A stretch of 64,000 nt of DNA from Caenorhabditis remanei (GCF_010183535.1 NC_071329.1:14756001-14820000); one strand, 5' to 3'. Counted from the stretch's first letter, positions 1 to 11,658 are shown. Notes: generated by a model not told the origin, from the letters alone. Translations and numbers: made by a program.

Positions 1-3000
1 GATGCTCCAAGGGCAATTGAAGAAGAATTTTGAGGCTTCTGATCTCGCTATGAAAGAATTAAGGGAACAGATGGTGACTCAGCGTGAGTACAGTTCTGGA
101 AGGTGGCGTTTTTAAAAGAAATTTTCAGAAAAACTCGATTCCCAGAAGCAAATGGAGAACGAAGAATACCTTCAAATACTGAAAGTTCAAATGAAGGAAG
201 ACGAGGATTCTGCCAGTGCTCTGATTAGACAGTTGCAAGGACAACTCATCGCTGCAGAAGATTCAGAATGCCGACGACTTCAGGATATTCAGCAATTGAA
301 ACAAGAGAACTCACTTCAGCTCGAGACGATTCGTGCTCTCGATCAAAAATTGCTGGAGAAAAGTGTGGCGGATATGGCTGAGAATAACAGTGAAGCGCTT
401 AAATTAGGATACGAGCATCTTCTGAAAGTGACTCAAAATCTGCAAGAGAAAATCATAACCAAAGAGGCAAATGCCAACACGACGATTCATGAGTTGCAGC
501 AGCAGATTCATGCTCAACGTTCGTTTTTTTTCTGATATTTCAGAAAAATCTAAGAAACTTTCATCATTGGAGCATATGCCAAAAATCGCTCAAAACGCTC
601 TAAATTCCCGTTTTCCCGGCTGAAAAGAAGCCTTCGTGGAAGAGTTTTCCCACGCGAGTTTATTTCACCGTGTAGTCCTCTCGGATAAGGTTTTTTGCTC
701 AATTCCTCGTTTCGCTCACTTATTTCAACAAATTTTCGTAGTTTTTCTTCTTTTTTTGGGATATAAATTGAAAAACTACGAAAACATGTTGTAATAAGTG
801 AGCGAAACGAGGAATTGAGCAAAAAACCTTATCCGAGAGGACTACACGGTGGACAAAAATTCGCGTGAGAAAACTTTTCCACGACGGCTCCTTTTCAGCC
901 GGGAAAACGGGAATTTAGGGAGTTTAGAGCGATTTTTGGCATATGCTCCAATGATGAAAGTTGCTCAGAATTTTCTGAAGTATCAGAATCTGAAATAAAA
1001 ATTATGACTTCAGTTCTCCTTTAATATCTTTTCGGAATTTCAGAAAATCTCATAGTTCAAACCGCAGAAGAAATGGGAAATCTCAAGAAGGAGAATGCAA
1101 GTTTCACGAAGAATATTCTGGATTTGCAAATGAAACTTGAGCAATCTGAAGCGGCGGATAAAGGAGACATTGATGATAGAATAGTTGTCGAGTTAAGAGA
1201 GCAAATTCAAGTTCAACGTAATTTGAAAAGTTTATCTCAAAATAATCCTCACAACGCGATTTTCAGAATCGCAGATATCTGAAAAGGACTCCGACAATGA
1301 GAAACTTTCGAATCAAGTGACACACTATTTGGATACGATTCATTGTCTTCAGGAGAGAATCACTAATGATAAGACGAACTCAGAAGGCGTCATTCGGGAT
1401 CTGGAGGAGAAAATTGTTAATCAGCGTAGGGGTTTGAAGCTATTATCATGACACGCGTCTTACAAGCGCGCTCTACCGAAATCGAAGAAAATTGTGTGCG
1501 AAATTAAGAGACTTAGAGAAAAAGTGACATTTTTCAAGGGCATTTCGGTAGAGCGCAGTTGTAACAACTGTGCCGAGCTATAATATGAGTATTCTCTATT
1601 TTCAGAAAAACAGGCTGAAGATTTGGAAAGATCGAGAAACGAGAATTCACGTGAACTGGATAATATACCGAGTCTTTCAGATGAGAACACTGAAAAAACA
1701 GGTACATTTTGAGCTGAAAACATGAATTTATTTTTCAATTTTCAGAGAGAGAAGAGCTCGAAAGAATAGTTGAGGATCACAGAGAACAGATCGGACGATT
1801 GATGCATCAGCTGGAAAATGCTGGTTGGTTATTCGCACGACACACTTCTTACAACCGCGCTCTACCGAAATCGAAGAAAATTGCGTGCGAAATTGAGAGA
1901 CTCAGAGAAAAAGAAGCATTTCGGTGGAGCGCAGTTGAAAGAACTGTGCCGAGCTAATATGATAATGAGGTTTTCAGGAGCAACAATCAATCAACTTCGC
2001 CAGGAGATTGAAGAGATTCAGCAGCGATTTCGTCAAGAGATTCTGGCCAGTCAGTTTCTCAATGACGAACATTTACGTCAACTGTCAGAGAAGAATGCTG
2101 AAATTGAGGCCTTGAAAAACCACATGGGAGAGAACGCACGACTTCTGAAATCTCTTCAAACTTTAGAGAAAGAACTCTCGGAATTGACAATTGCGGATAG
2201 TAAGCGGAAGGAGCAGATTCAAATGCAGCGTTGGTTTTCTGTGCATAATTTGATACAAATTCTTATTTTCAGAAGCAGAGATTTCTCGAAAAGAATCGGA
2301 AAAAAATCAGCTCTGGAGTAGAATTAATCAGCATACGAATACCATCGAAAATCTTGAAAATTCTCTGATATCAATCCGCGGAGAAGCTGGTCAGTGTCAA
2401 ATAAATAAAGTAAATTATAAATTAAAAAAAAGTGTTTTAGAAGCGACAATCGCTCAATTGCGTTGTGAATGTGCTCAAAAAGAGCGACGTCTTCTCAGTG
2501 AGATCAAATCATTGGCTGATCAATTGGTCGCATCTGGTTTGTGAATCAGGCTGAAAACATTTGTATCAATAATTTTCAGATAAATGGGCGGGAGAGCTAG
2601 AAGAAGACTTGAATGACACCATTCGGGCGTTGGAAGCAAGACTCAAAACCGTAATTACTCAGAACTCGAATTCGACGGCTGTTTTAGGTGCGAATGAGCG
2701 AGATTAGGATGTTCAAATATTAGCACGACACGCTTTTTTACAACCGAGCTCTACCGAAACAGATGAAAATTGTGTGCGAAATTGAGAGAGTCAGAGAAAA
2801 AGAGACATTTTTCAAAAGCGTTTCGGTGAAGCGCAGTTGTAACAACTGTGACGAGCTAATGTACAATATACAGTTAATTGTATTTCAGCCCACACGGATG
2901 ACAAAATTTGGGCGTTGGAAACGAAGTTGAATAATTCGAACAACGACGTGAAGCGTCTGACGAATGATTTGGTTAAAGCTAGTGAGTTTCAGTCTATTCT

Positions 3001-3165
3001 GATTTCACAATTAAACTTACTTTTTCAGAATCCTGGGTCAGCGAGTTGAAGATCCAACACGAGGAGCAAGTTAAAATGATGCAGGATCAAATTCAGAAGC
3101 TTGGTGGAGCATCGATGAATGAAGAGGAAATGGTGAAGCATGAGTTGGCCGCTGAGAAATGTTAA
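1..3165 (+). CDS. Gene 1: long coiled-coil protein, 5' end outside window
   Basis: Twelve exons join with constant phase 1: 1-83, 129-518, 1044-1217, 1267-1425, 1606-1701, 1746-1823, 1978-2229, 2273-2389, 2441-2536, 2580-2687, 2889-2981 and 3029-3165, ending in TAA. At least 593 residues are visible and no start codon is seen. The product is almost wholly Glu/Gln/Lys/Leu-rich heptad-like sequence with no enzyme motif, membrane segment or signal peptide, so a rod-like scaffold is the natural reading; the partner and location are unknown. Many exons end in the same pattern (REQ-MVTQ, REQ-IQVQ, EEK-IVNQ, KEQ-IQMQ followed by a split codon starting with C), as if one exon had been repeatedly duplicated. 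Introns 2, 4, 6 and 10 are enlarged by foldback repeats. The splice model is firm because every junction keeps the frame; the family identity is unknown. Confidence 0.85.
556..962. repeat. Foldback element in intron 2 of gene 1
   Basis: Two arms of about 190 bases, 556-750 and 770-962, are near-perfect reverse complements, starting AACTTTCATCATTGGAG and ending with its complement. They flank a short centre. No ORF or transposase is present, so this is a non-autonomous MITE-like insertion. The intron runs 519-1043. Confidence 0.85.
1446..1584 (+). repeat. Short palindromic repeat, copy 1 (gene 1 intron 4)
   Basis: This ~135-bp unit has inverted ends: GCGCTCTACCGAAAT near the left and ATTTCGGTAGAGCGC near the right, bounded by a GAGCTAATAT-like end. 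The same unit recurs at 1835-1960 and 2721-2860 in the same orientation. I saw no further copy elsewhere in the window. Confidence 0.8.
1835..1960 (+). repeat. Short palindromic repeat, copy 2 (gene 1 intron 6)
   Basis: Same unit as 1446-1584 but shorter in the middle; the right inverted arm reads TTTCGGTGGAGCGC, one change from copy 1. Confidence 0.8.
2721..2860 (+). repeat. Short palindromic repeat, copy 3 (gene 1 intron 10)
   Basis: Same unit as 1446-1584, with diverged arms (GAGCTCTACCGAAAC and GTTTCGGTGAAGCGC). The gene's splice sites lie outside the repeat. Confidence 0.8.
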
Positions 3166-3930
3166 ATTCAACTAATATTTCGTAATAATTTCTTTGTTTT
3201 TTTTCTCACTGTTTTGCCTTTTTTTCTCTTTTTTATGTTTTTGAAAACCGTCTCTCCGATATGTTATAGTAGAAAATCTGTACACGAATTATTTGCATTC
3301 CCTATCACGTTCCCTCATTCACAATGTTTATTATTATTTCTATTTTTGCTTACCAACCTCCTACAATCCATGTTCTGTTTTCTTCCCCATGACACACCCG
3401 ATTCTGGTTTACATTTCATATCAATTTTCGTTTTTTTGTTTTGCAATTTACGTTAAAATTAGACTTTTTTATGTTATTCTTGTTTCTCCACGTCCTCCAG
3501 AAATATAGAATTTTCCTATGTAGGCTTACCCGTTTATCAAAGATTAATCCGCTCATTCCGAGTCGGCTAATTGGCAAGTTTTACGACGAGAGAAACACAT
3601 TGTGGCTCACAAAAGTATATATAGCTATTCACAGGACTTTCTCTAATTCTCTCTATCCCTTTTGCCCTCTCCAGGTGGTCAATACATACCATCCACCATT
3701 TCTTGCAAGAAAGACGGCGACTTTTGAAACAGAAAGCAATCGGTTGGTGAGTAAGCAGAGAACGTTCTGGAGGTCACTACATATGTTTTTTCTTTCCGAG
3801 AGGCACGGCAGTGATTCAAATTTTTGTTTGGAGGTCTCTTGGAAGCATTTCTTATTTTTCTCATTTTTCTCGTTTTTCTTCTTTTTTTACACTTTCTTTC
3901 GAATATTGGATAGCAAAATTTCAGAGCAAA
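3166..3930. other. 3' region of gene 1 and upstream region of gene 2
   Basis: T-rich DNA without convincing coding sequence. It should hold the 3' UTR of gene 1 and the promoter of gene 2. An acceptor-like TTTCAG ends at 3924, six bases before the gene 2 ATG, so the mature 5' end is probably made by trans-splicing or from a 5' UTR exon. Confidence 0.5.
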
Positions 3931-4678
3931 ATGTCAACTCAACCGGAAATCGTCCCAGTTCAGGAAGAAGTTCAAGAAGACGCCGCCATCCCACCGATCG
4001 TCGAGAAGAAGACCCGCGGACCAGCCAGTAAGTTATCTCGGCCGTGTAGCTCAGCCGGTTTCGGTTTTGTACTCATGCGCGATTGGTCATGAGTTCGGAA
4101 CCCACAGACCGAATTTTGAGCCAACATTTTTTTTGTTTGAGTTCTCACCTCCTTTATATTACAGCTCAGCCCAACAAGGCTACTCTTCGCTTCCAGCTGA
4201 AGGAGGCTCAGGAATTGTTGGTAATTCGAGATGAGGAGATGAGAATCCTCGCCGATCAGCTCGTCGATAGAGAGGCTGATGTAGAGCAGTTTGAGATGAA
4301 TCTCACCAACACATATCAAATCAACAAAGGACTGAGAAAGTTAATTTCGGATGGGAGCGAGGTTGTAGCCCATATGAAGAAGGCTGCGAAGACTGCCGCG
4401 AAGAAAGAGAGAATTATGAAGAGGAAATTGGTGGAAGCGGAGGCAGAAGCAACGCTTTTGAAGAAGGATAATAGAAAGTTGAAGAAGGGGAAGAAGAGAA
4501 TGGAGGAGAAGATAAAGGAGCTGGAAGAGAAGGTTGGGAAGGGATCGATGGAAGGTAGCAACTTTCTGAATTAAGAATGTTTGGAAATTGATAAACATTT
4601 TCAGGAATGGAAGATCCCACCAATGTGCTCCAGTCCAAGGAGAACTCGTCGTCCAATTCAAAAACGATGGAAGCCTAA
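3931..4678 (+). CDS. Gene 2: small basic coiled-coil protein
   Basis: Three exons, 3931-4027, 4165-4554 and 4605-4678, with phase-1 introns, give 186 residues. The start is the first ATG after an acceptor-like TTTCAG. Residues 1-32 are acidic and Pro/Val-rich (PEIVPVQEEVQ) with a basic end (EKKTRGPA). Residues ~38-165 are a continuous Glu/Lys/Leu coiled coil with a strongly basic stretch (KKLKKGKKRMEEK is typical of it). The last ~20 residues are Ser/Asn-rich. There is no catalytic motif; a nuclear or scaffold role is a guess from charge alone. The basic microexon tail of genes 7-14 is absent. Intron 1 holds a tRNA-like relic. Not recognised. Confidence 0.8.
4040..4112 (+). pseudogene. tRNA-derived relic (SINE-like head) in gene 2 intron 1
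   Basis: TAGCTCAGCCGG at 4047-4058 is a perfect pol III box A/D-arm. AGTTCGGAACC at 4092-4102, followed by CAC, is a near-match to box B/T-arm, preceded by a variable-loop-like GGTCATG. A CTCATG in between resembles a Met-type anticodon loop. The stems do not close as an intact cloverleaf, so I call a degenerate tRNA or tRNA-derived SINE head, not a functional tRNA. Confidence 0.5.
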
Positions 4679-6606
4679 AAGGATGTTGGAAGACACCATA
4701 TTGAATGATGATGGGTAAGCATAGATTCTGAAGACGTCCATACGACAACAGACAAAAACTTTACTGATTAGAGAGATGACACCATAAGCTTTATTTTCAC
4801 AATCGGGACCTTTTCTAAAAAAAAACTTTCGGAAGAGAGATATACGTGTCCATGGCTTTTGCATAGATTCCGCGCTTCCTGGAGCCATGGGACGAATCGT
4901 GCAGAAAAGTCATCAGCTATGAAAATAAAAATCTTGATTTAGACTATAAAAGCCAGTAAAGTTCTAGAAAAAGTTTATTTTTGCGACCGCTGAAGCCGTT
5001 TTCAATGATTTTGTTCCAATCTATGGAAACTGAAGATGAACTTTAGTCATAGAATTACTCATTCCATACCTTTCACATTTCAGATCATGGCCTCAACATC
5101 GCCATCACTCTCGCTCTACCTACTAATCCCCTCCCTTTCTGCCAACATATGCTCCTTCTTTCCCCTTTTGATATCTATAATTACTCCATTTTCTAATTTT
5201 CATCCTCTTATTTTACTCCGTTTCCCCTTTTTCTCTTTCGCCGCAACACCTGTGGCTTATCCTCCTTCCTTTCCCGCCCCTCTTTTCATGGTTATTACTA
5301 AATGTCATATGTGTTTACTGATCAATTCTGAATAACCTACCTCCTCTCTCTCTCTCAATCCTTTAGATCTGAATCTCCCAATCATCTTTTTTCTAATTGT
5401 AATTTCATTCTGACTATCCGTAATTAATAAACTAATCTATCACATTTCATTTGTAACACATTCAAATAACATTAAACAGAGTGCACCTGACCAATGCTAT
5501 CCTTCTGCTCGTGTTGTCGTCTGTTGCTGATTTGAAACTATTGCGCAACAATGTAATATCATCTCTTTGCTGAAGCTATGAGTGAGAAAGGTCACACCTG
5601 GGGATGATGCAGATGAAGAAGGAGGAGGAGGAAACCAGCAGAAGGGAAAGGTCACATGGGATACTGTAGTTGGGTAGAAAAGTCTGTTGAAGGACATTCA
5701 CACAAGTTGGATATGCATATGGGTGGAGGACGAACTACAAAATAGCTGTTTTGTTTTTCTACTTTTTTTCTATTTCACCACAAAAAGTTGTGGTTTTTTA
5801 AACTTTCGCAACCTGTCTGTCCCGATGTCTGTCTTTGTGTCCGGATGTCTGCCTGTCTGTGTTTCTAGATGCCCGGTTATCCGAAAAATAAGTTTTCATC
5901 CAAAAATGTTCACAAATTTCGAGAATTTAAAGCCTGACTGTTTGTCTGTCCAGATATCAGTTCGTACAACAGAATTTGCAAAAAAGACTATCTCCCTGTT
6001 TGTGTGTCCAAATGTCCGGATGTCCAAAAGTGTCTCTACCTGTCTGTCTGACAGTCCATCCGGATGTCCAGATGTCCAAAATGCCCAGATGTTTTCTATT
6101 TCTTCACATCAAGTTGTTTTCAACCAACATCTTCCAATTGAGTCAGTATCCTTCTGAACTTTGAACCCTTGACCATTGGCACTTTCACAACCCGAAAAAA
6201 CCGACAATTCCAATCGAAAATGTATGTGGGAACCCCCTTCCTAAATGTGATTGTGGTCGTCGTACAACTCTGTGCCTCTCTTTTCGACAAACAGGCAGCA
6301 TTCGTTGTTCTTTTTTTCAATTGCACTGTTTTCGAATGGTTTTTTCTCTTTTTTTGTATGAGAAAGTGGTGAGAGGGACTGTTCGAGCTAGGGGTTTTAT
6401 GATCCTTGTTTCAAAGTTTCGGACCGGTGCCCTTCTCAACAAATGCGAATTTTCTCGTTTTCTTACCTCCCAAGACACATATTTTTTTCTCTATCAGTTA
6501 GTTCTTCCCGTTTTAGTCTGTATGACCTGTATGTCTGTACGTCTATTTGACATCATACCTTTTCTGTCAAACTATACGTAATTTCCGATTTCAGATCGTT
6601 GAAAAT
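4679..6606. other. Gene-free stretch between genes 2 and 3
   Basis: About 1.9 kb with no supported exon. AATAAA occurs at 4924-4929 and 5426-5431. From about 5810 to 6090 the words TGTCTGTC and GGATGTC recur many times in a degenerate short-period array. A TTTCAG ends at 6594, 12 bases before the gene 3 ATG. ORFs here are Phe/Ser-rich readings of T-rich DNA. Confidence 0.5.
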
Positions 6607-7152
6607 ATGATTTGGACGCAACAGAAATTTGAAGAAGAGAGGGAGAAGTTCGAAAAGGAGAAGAGGAGAATTATGAAGGTGCTGGAGGAGGAAAGGGAGA
6701 AGAGCAATGAGTTGGCGGATCAATTGAAGGCCGCCACTCGCGCTATCAAGAAGTTGGAAAAGAAGAATGAGGAGCTCCAGAAGGAGAATGAGGAGCTCGA
6801 GAAGACGATTCTCGATGGACTGGAAAATGAAGACGAGGAGGAGGATGGGACAGTCGACTTCGACTTCGACGTGTTCGTCCGGCAACCGGCGGTCCGTCAA
6901 CCAGTGGAGCCGAAGCCGATGGCGCCGGTCACGATGGAGAAGGCCCAGCCGCCCCAAAAGTCTTGGTTCTGGACCAAGATAACCTCTCTCTTCTCCGGAG
7001 AGAAGGCCACCGGTAAGAATTCACAATGTCTAGTTTAAACTCTTTATAAATTTTGAATTTCAGGAGGCATCAAGCGTTCCGCCGAAATCCAGGAGAACGA
7101 GGAGGAGGATGTCGAACCTCAATCAAAGAGATTCAGAGGTCCAGAGGTCTAG
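6607..7152 (+). CDS. Gene 3: short coiled-coil protein with acidic and basic tails
   Basis: Exons 6607-7012 and 7064-7152 (phase-1 intron) give 164 residues. The ATG is the first after an acceptor-like TTTCAG at 6594. Residues 5-75 are an Arg/Glu/Lys coiled coil (KFEEEREKFEKEKRR), followed by an acidic run (ENEDEEEDG) and the motif FVRQP with a second VRQP. The C-terminus is KRSAEIQENEEED then SKRFRG, a possible bipartite NLS. The pentapeptide FVRQP recurs in gene 8 at the matching place after its coil, which hints at common origin. No catalytic residues are recognisable. A downstream acceptor near 7435 could allow an alternative 3' exon; I see no need for it. Confidence 0.8.
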
Positions 7153-8937
7153 GAGGTCCAGAAGGTCGATGAAATGTAAAGAAAGTAAGATTTTTTGAAT
7201 AAGAAACAGTAAAACCCTTTCTCTCGACCCGACTCGGCCCGGATTCAAAAGCGGGTACACATTTTTTAACAGAGTTTTCTGAACATTTTCGAAAATTTAG
7301 AGTAAAAATGCCTAAATTATCATACATGTTCACCGTTCGATTTCAGTCCGTCCCGACCCGTGAGAAGTCTAGTGAAAACAATCTAAAAGTTGGAAAAACG
7401 GGACTTTTATTTTCTCAAAATTGTTGATTTTCAGGAGAGAAGGCCTCCTGATGTCGCTCGTCTTCGTCTTCGCCTTCTTCATCTTTCTCTGAATGTTTTA
7501 TAAAAATAAGTATTACGGAATTCTCTTAATTTAAAATGATCTGTCAAATAATCCCCCTCCCTTACCCCTTTTTTCTTCTTTGGCTCCACTAATTATTCCT
7601 TTTGATCATATCTACTTCAATAAATGAGATTCCATATCACTACTTTTTCTTTGTTTCTCAATTTCTTGGTTTATCGACCATGTCAGTACCTTTCTTGTCC
7701 TTTCTCTATGCCGTCGACGATGTCATTCATCGTCACTCCCCTGAATCCGTCGCAGTTCTTCTGGAACGACATCTGCTCCAACATTCGTCTTGGTACATAC
7801 CTCCCCGCAGACGTTTCACGAATTTTCATGTCTACATCTCTTTCCCTCTCCGTAACTCCCCATTTCCATCCATCGATTGCTTCTCTTTTCTCTCTCCCTC
7901 AAACTATTTGCCTCCGTCGCCCGGCGAGACACTCAACACACTACGGCGACGAAAACTAGAGAGTGTCGAAATTGCGGAGAGTCTAGAGAAAAGCGCACGG
8001 CGCGTGCTGCCAAGGTTTGTAGAAAGGGGAGGGGAGGAGACTCTCAGGAGTGGCGGTTGAGGGATACGGTAACGATGGATCGGATCATGTTGGGAAGTGG
8101 CTTGTGGAGAGCTCAAAGCATCGTTATTATCGTTTTTCGTTCAAATTTTGGGGGCTCTGGTAAAAATTCTGAAAGTCTTCCAGAATGTACTTGGGGTTAT
8201 AATCTATCAATATCTTTTACTCAGTTATCAGTTGCTCACCTTTAATTCATTCTCATCAGTAATGGGCCGTTAATGGCGCGTCGCCCACTGGGGTCTCGTT
8301 AAGGGTCGTTAAATGTATCGTTAATATTTTATTGAATTCATCGAGGGGGGACATTGTTATTTTTGGATTTTTTGGAGGGATTGCTCATTCTTTAAGAATT
8401 ATAAGTAAACAGTTGGAACTTTTTTCTAGACTGACCAATGTGTCATCGGCCTGAAATTCCTCTTGCCCCATTTTTCAAAGTGTGATCACAAATCTGTTTT
8501 CTTCTTCTTCTCGAGAATCGTTTTCTTCTACCAAACCCACAATTTTCTTTCTGTTTTCCATCCCTCCTCTACTTCAAAAACCTCCAGTCTTTAGGATTTT
8601 CACGCCAACTTAATCTCATGAACGTAAAGACACCAGTCGGTTAACGCAGCCTAACGGCTGCTCAACCTCCTTTTCTACACCACCCTTCTGGGTGTTACAG
8701 CGCCTGCGGCGCTTTTCCAATGGTTCTTACCATTGAGGTCTCTGAATTCTCTTCTACTCCTGGATCGTATAACTTCCTCACTTGTTGGTAGTTTTTGTTA
8801 GCTAAGCAGCCCGGTCCGGCAGAGAAGTTAAAACGTTTCTGATTTTCAGAGAAGATTTCGACAAATTTTCTCAACTACTTTTTGGTAACTCCTTTTAGCC
8901 CTCCTTATGCGAGTGATTTTTCAAGAATCAATTTTAG

Positions 8938-9562
8938 CTTTTGACTAATCAGCGGTGATGCCTCCTCCCTCCTCTAAGTATGGCGGACTATCTCTTGAGT
9001 AGTGTTCTTTTATGCATTATACTCCTAATAGGCTTCTGGGTGTAATAGCGCCTGAGAACTAATTGTACTAAATGCAGAGAGTATCATTTTTGGCTTGAGA
9101 CTGAAAAACTTTACCGAAACCATTTTGCTGAAATTAGTTCTACTATTTTCTTCTCAGGTTGACCACGTTTTTACTGAAGATTGGGAATTCGGAGACTTTC
9201 CTATTCACATCTTCAAAAAATCCACTCAAAGTTTTTGACTGATCGGCGGCAATGCCGCCTCCCTCCCCCATGACGATGGGGAAAAAAGTCTTGTTGTAAA
9301 CTGGTTTCCTACTCGGTGTTTGTGGGATTGTAATTTTTGAACACCGTGAAAGTTGCTCGTCATTGGGACAACGGCGAGTGTTCGTGAAACGATAATATTA
9401 ATTCTGAATTTTTGACTGTTCGACGGCGATGCCGCCTCCCTCCCCCAGAATCGTTCAAGTTTTTTTAATGATATAAATTGAAATTTTCTTTTTAGTCTGG
9501 TTTTATCCAAAAAGTTTTGTATCCTGAATTTTCGACTGATCGGCACCGAAGCTGCCTCTTTT
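8938..9562 (+). repeat. Cluster of GC-rich hairpin motifs
   Basis: A ~32-base motif of the form TTGACTGATCGGCGGCAATG followed by CCGCCTCCCTCC is repeated at about 8938-8976, 9234-9267, 9412-9446 and 9533-9562, each copy differing by a few bases. Its core, GGCGGCAATGCCGCC, is self-complementary. A second shared word, CTTCTGGGTGTTACAGCGCC, lies at ~8683 with a variant at ~9033. Spacing is irregular, so this is a dispersed local repeat, not a satellite. Confidence 0.65.
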
Positions 9563-9752
9563 TTCTTTTCACAAAAACTGGCGGAAACAAATCACTTTCC
9601 ACGGTCATCTTCTAATACCACTAAACTATCAGAAAGTTATGTACATCTGATTCTGAGAGACTTCATCTGTGTCAAGAAGTTTCTAGAATTTTCTCAGAGT
9701 TTCGGCAGGATAAAAATCACCATTGGAAAGTAGTCAGATTCCTCACTATTCG

Positions 9753-10192
9753 CAGACAAACGGATCAGTTGAATATTATCTAACCTACACTTCAAAATCT
9801 GGCTCGTCTCGTCCACATCCATCTGTTTATAGCAAAAAAAGCTGATCAAAGTTTGCAGAATAGATCTGACCTGACATTTGTAATGCAAACTTTTCAAAAG
9901 CTTACCAAAAGTTGAAGAAATGAACTCATTTGAAGAATGAAAATTTTCTATAACAATTTTTCCCGTGAACTCCTATTTCCCTATTTCGAAAATCAAAGGC
10001 AATAAAAGGCTTGAAAACCACGTTTCTTCACGTAGTGACCTATTTTCGAACTATTCTAACTAAAAAAATAGACGGGCATCATCCGGGGAAAATTTCCGAT
10101 CGATCTGTGTAAGTTTCATTAAAAACGGTTCAGTACAGAGGGCGCTAGAGTCGGCGACAGACGGACAGACAAACGGATCTGCTGAATATTAT
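9753..10192 (+). repeat. Pair of 27-bp direct repeats 413 bp apart
   Basis: CAGACAAACGGATCAGTTGA at 9753 and CAGACAAACGGATCTGCTGA at 10166, each followed by ATATTAT, bound a 400-bp non-coding stretch. Possibly the edge of an old repeat element; nothing internal identifies it. Confidence 0.45.
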
Positions 10193-10469
10193 TAGTAAAG
10201 ATAGGTAAAATCTCCTTCCCATTTGAACCCCTGATTATCCATTCCCTTCCGTCCTATAATTTCCATTGACACCTATCTTCCTGCCCTTTTCGCACCGAGC
10301 ATAACATTTTGTCTCTTTTCCCATTCAGCCTCATTATTAGTACCTGGAGGATTGAGACTCATTTGGCAGGTGTCTCTTTCCTTGTTACCAAATGGACTGA
10401 TCTTCTTACTCTTGTTAATTGACGTATCCGTGTCACATATAATCTTCTAATTTCTTCCTCATTACAGCA

Positions 10470-11658
10470 ATGAGCACAGACCAAAAAATTGTGAATAAGT
10501 TGAAGAGGGCGATGGTGGGAGAGGCCCCCGAGTTCAAAAACGCGGCTGAGGAAGGCATTAAAGAAAAAAAGAAATGTAAGCTTGAATCTTGAAAATTAGA
10601 AGTTTTGCACCAAATTATTGTTTTAGATATGGTATGGGAGCGGGCCAATCCTGGCCTGGCTGCCGCCCGGCCCACAGCATTCGAGAAAATGGATGCAAAA
10701 ATAAAAAGACTGAGGAAGAATGGTGAGTTTTAAAGAAGTTTATTCACTTGATAAAGTAAAGATTTTAGAAGGAAAGAAAGTCGTCGAGGAACAGAGAGCT
10801 GGAGTGGAACAGGAGTCGTATCTCCATTTACTGGCCATGATGTCCAAGGTCGTGGAGGTAGAGGAACATCTCCCACCAAGAGGAGGTAAGTGTTGAAAGC
10901 TAAAGACATTGGTTAGATTATGAACCTACTTACAAGGTAGTAAAAAAGCAAAAATAGTTGTTTTGCTTTTTTGGGTACCTTATGAAAAAGTCCATTAGGA
11001 AATAGTCGAATAGATAGCCCGAAAGAGATTTCTTTGGGCTTTTCGGGAGAGAGAGCGAAATGTAAGAGTTGACTTCTTTTCATGTTCGCGCTCATAAGCA
11101 GCGAACGTTCCAACGAGAAAGTTATCAATTATGGAAACATAGATTTAGGACGGGCCTTTAGAAATAAGTTGAATTAGGTGAAGTTTTAGTATCCTTAAGG
11201 CCCCCCAACCATCTGAAAGATGGCAAATTTTCAAGTGCCGTAAAACCTGTAATATGTAGAGGAGCACCTATGTGCCTGTTCGCAGCGGTATATCTCGGCT
11301 CCCAAAAGAAATATCAAAACGCTGCTAACTGACAAAATATAGCTCAATATTCGTAGAGTATTTTTTCAGTTGAAAATGTTTTCATATCTTCGAAGACATC
11401 CGAGATAGAATGCTCCAAACTCTTGCTAGCGAGTGCATTTCTATTACAGTTTTAAAGACTACTCGCGTTAGGGATGCAACAGTTCTATAGCCTTAGTATT
11501 AAAGTGTTTCAAAAGCATTCTAATATTTGTTGATCTGAAAATTGATATTCTGTATTTCAGCTGGCCCATCTTCATCAACCGCCGCCGCAACGGCTTCACC
11601 AACTGCCCCACCCGGTGCAATGGCCGGTCCATCGGCGAAGGTTGCCAAACTTCAGTAG
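10470..11658 (+). CDS. Gene 4: small basic helical protein with Ala/Pro/Ser tail
   Basis: Exons 10470-10575, 10627-10722, 10769-10885 and 11561-11658, all joined in phase 1, give 138 residues. The start ATG lies two bases after an ATTACAG acceptor-like site, so trans-splicing there is likely. Residues 1-35 are Lys/Glu-rich (KLKRAMVGEAPEFK). Residues 36-66 contain YMVWERANPGLAAARP and a basic KIKRLRKN. Residues 67-105 are helical (HLLAMMSKVVEVEEH). The last exon encodes a low-complexity AGPSSSTAAATASPTAPPG tail ending AKVAKLQ. No known domain recognised. Intron 3 (675 bp) carries two foldback repeats. The gene converges on gene 5; the two polyadenylation signals overlap within 20 bases. Confidence 0.8.
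10925..10985. repeat. Small palindrome in gene 4 intron 3
   Basis: CAAGGTAGTAAAAAAGC is mirrored by GCTTTTTTGGGTACCTT around a short centre. A longer relative lies at 38447-38545 in gene 11. Confidence 0.6.
11238..11457. repeat. Terminal-inverted-repeat element, family Q copy 1
   Basis: Begins CCGTAAAACCTGTAATA and ends with CTATTACAGTTTTA, its rough complement; internal words (GAGATATA-type, GCTGCTAACTGACAAAAT) recur in copies at 21289, 24690 and ~30341. No ORF: non-autonomous. Confidence 0.65.

Larger units (their letters stand above)
7153..10469. other. Gene-free stretch between genes 3 and 4
   Basis: 3.3 kb without a supported gene. AATAAA at 7619-7624 may end gene 3. Around 8262-8320 the word CGTTAA recurs. 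From 8640 to 9560 there is a family of short GC-rich hairpin motifs (separate entry). A 27-base word starting CAGACAAACGGATC occurs at 9753-9779 and 10166-10192. The ORFs at 7624-8245 are not conserved-looking and have no splice context. Confidence 0.5.

Noticed and set aside
3441..4031. 196-codon ORF running into gene 2
   Set aside because: Different frame from the gene 2 coding exon; its start lies in T-rich spacer.
7624..8245. Overlapping ORFs after gene 3
   Set aside because: Three competing frames with no splice sites; probably 3' UTR and spacer.
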